Assembly (NCBI GenBank): GCA_034408745.1
Contig: JAWXCM010000423.1
Location: 1 to 5,841, forward strand
Origin: JAWXCM01 sp034408745
GTDB lineage: Bacteria > Acidobacteriota > Terriglobia > Bryobacterales > Bryobacteraceae
Direction of reading: 5' to 3'
Length of the DNA: 5,841 nucleotides
Below the pieces are notes generated by a model that worked only from the letters and a program-made list of their open reading frames with translations, did no database searches and had not been told where the DNA came from. Numbering within the stretch: position 1 is the first letter of the stretch; each line of letters starts with the position of its first letter. This document shows positions 5,317-5,841 of this stretch, one piece after another. Both the position numbers and the translations under genes were made by a program.

Positions 5317-5693
5317 TCCACGCTTGATCACAACTTGAAAGGAAAAAGGCCCTGTTTCAATCCCCTTCTGGTCGGGGAGCAGATTCCGACCCGGTAGACT
5401 TCGGCAGCCCAATCAGCCCGCTGCGCTGTTTCAATCCCCCCTTCTGATCGGGGAGCAGATTCCGACCACAGGTTTGCCACACATGACTACATCTACTTTT
5501 TGTGGGTTTCAATCCCCTTCTGATCGGGGACCAGATTCCGACGATCGTTATCGATCAGTCAGGATCGACGGGTTCTATGTTTCAATCCCCTTCTGATCGG
5601 GGAGCAGATTCCGACAAAATGGTCGTGGCAAGAATAACCCCACCAAAACCAGAGTTTCAATCCCCTTCTGATCGGGGAGCAGATTCCGACTCT

Positions 5694-5725
5694 AAAAAAT
5701 AGCTTGCTTCTACGAAGCAAGTTAT
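5694..5725 (-). terminator. Intrinsic terminator inside CRISPR spacer
   Basis: Read leftward (the predicted crRNA direction), the spacer at 5691-5727 holds CTTGCTTC, loop GTA, GAAGCAAG, then CTATTTTTTAG. That is an 8-bp perfect stem (5703-5710 with 5714-5721), three more pairs beyond one C-A mismatch, and six T within three bases of the stem. This has the form of a Rho-independent terminator. On the plus strand the hairpin is followed by TTATG and no T-run, so the signal is directional. Confidence 0.6.
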
Positions 5726-5841
5726 GTGTTTCAATCCCCTTCTGATCGGGGAGCAGATTCCGACTTTTCACAACGGCACTCCTTCAGTCGCAGTCGGAGC
5801 AAATGTTTCAATCCCCTTCTGATCGGGGAGCAGATTCCGAC

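Larger units (their letters stand above)
5282..5841 (-). CRISPR. CRISPR array, 8 repeats and 7 spacers, continues past right edge
   Basis: Repeats are 37 bases (plus strand begins GTTTCAATCCCC and ends GCAGATTCCGAC) at 5354-5390, 5428-5466, 5506-5542, 5579-5615, 5654-5690, 5728-5764 and 5805-5841. A degenerate 35-base copy lies at 5282-5316. Spacers are 37, 37, 39, 36, 38, 37 and 40 bases. The last four repeats are identical; 5354 has one substitution, 5428 has two extra C, 5506 has one substitution, and 5282 has several changes. Decay at the left marks the trailer end. On the minus strand the repeat ends in ATTGAAAC, the usual 5' handle of type I/III crRNAs, and contains a TCCCC/GGGGA stem. 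Both say that transcription runs leftward from a leader outside the window. Type I or III is likely; the subtype cannot be given because no cas gene is visible. Reading frames within the array are artefacts. Confidence 0.98.

Noticed and set aside
5502..5771. Reading frames of 66 and 70 codons on both strands within the array
   Set aside because: They translate the CRISPR repeats several times over (recurring FQSPSDRGADSD and SPIRRGLK) and have no gene content.
5317..5804. Spacers that target genes in this window
   Set aside because: By eye no spacer matches any other part of the window; a proper search outside the window was not possible.

Overview
The window looks like a bacterial chromosome segment of moderately high GC, most likely from an Acidobacteriota (Solibacter/Bryobacter-like) or similar soil bacterium. 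This rests on family resemblance only: PEP-CTERM proteins, a Tat-exported seven-bladed lactonase with a C-terminal module familiar from Acidobacteria, and a small RskA-like secreted protein. No taxonomic marker gene is present. Coding density is low and the left half holds several decayed genes.

Left part (1-1400): a PEP-CTERM surface-protein gene on the minus strand, broken by a one-base insertion (193-712). Next to it on the plus strand is a multiply frameshifted remnant of the C-terminal end of a CCA-adding tRNA nucleotidyltransferase/poly(A)-polymerase-like gene (about 782-961). An intact small secreted protein gene follows on the minus strand (992-1396).

Middle part (1400-3910): a 356-base intergenic region contains a perfect 13-base palindrome and a promoter candidate. 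It precedes the largest gene, a Tat-exported beta-propeller lactonase-like protein (1753-3207), which is followed by two hairpins. A second copy of the PEP-CTERM gene lies beyond (3473-3911, minus). It is about 91% identical to the first over a 202-base gap-free block, but has lost its start codon and 95 internal bases. The two decayed copies are direct repeats bracketing the secreted-protein and lactonase genes.

Right part (4070-5841): a two-gene toxin-antitoxin operon on the minus strand, with an excisionase-type HTH antitoxin followed by a PIN-domain toxin (the VapBC50 arrangement). Its upstream region carries four tandem 9-10 base TCGA-centred units that look like an autoregulatory operator. 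About 165 bases beyond it begins a CRISPR array of eight 37-base-type repeats and seven spacers, running off the right edge. Repeat decay at the left end and the ATTGAAAC end of the repeat both say that the array is transcribed leftward from a leader outside the window. No cas gene is visible, so the subtype is unknown.

The most striking observation is that one spacer (5691-5727), read in the predicted direction of crRNA transcription, is an intrinsic terminator: an 8-bp hairpin with a 3-base loop followed by a run of six T. If functional, it would cut the array transcript and silence the five older spacers beyond it, and would also shield the co-oriented toxin-antitoxin operon from read-through.
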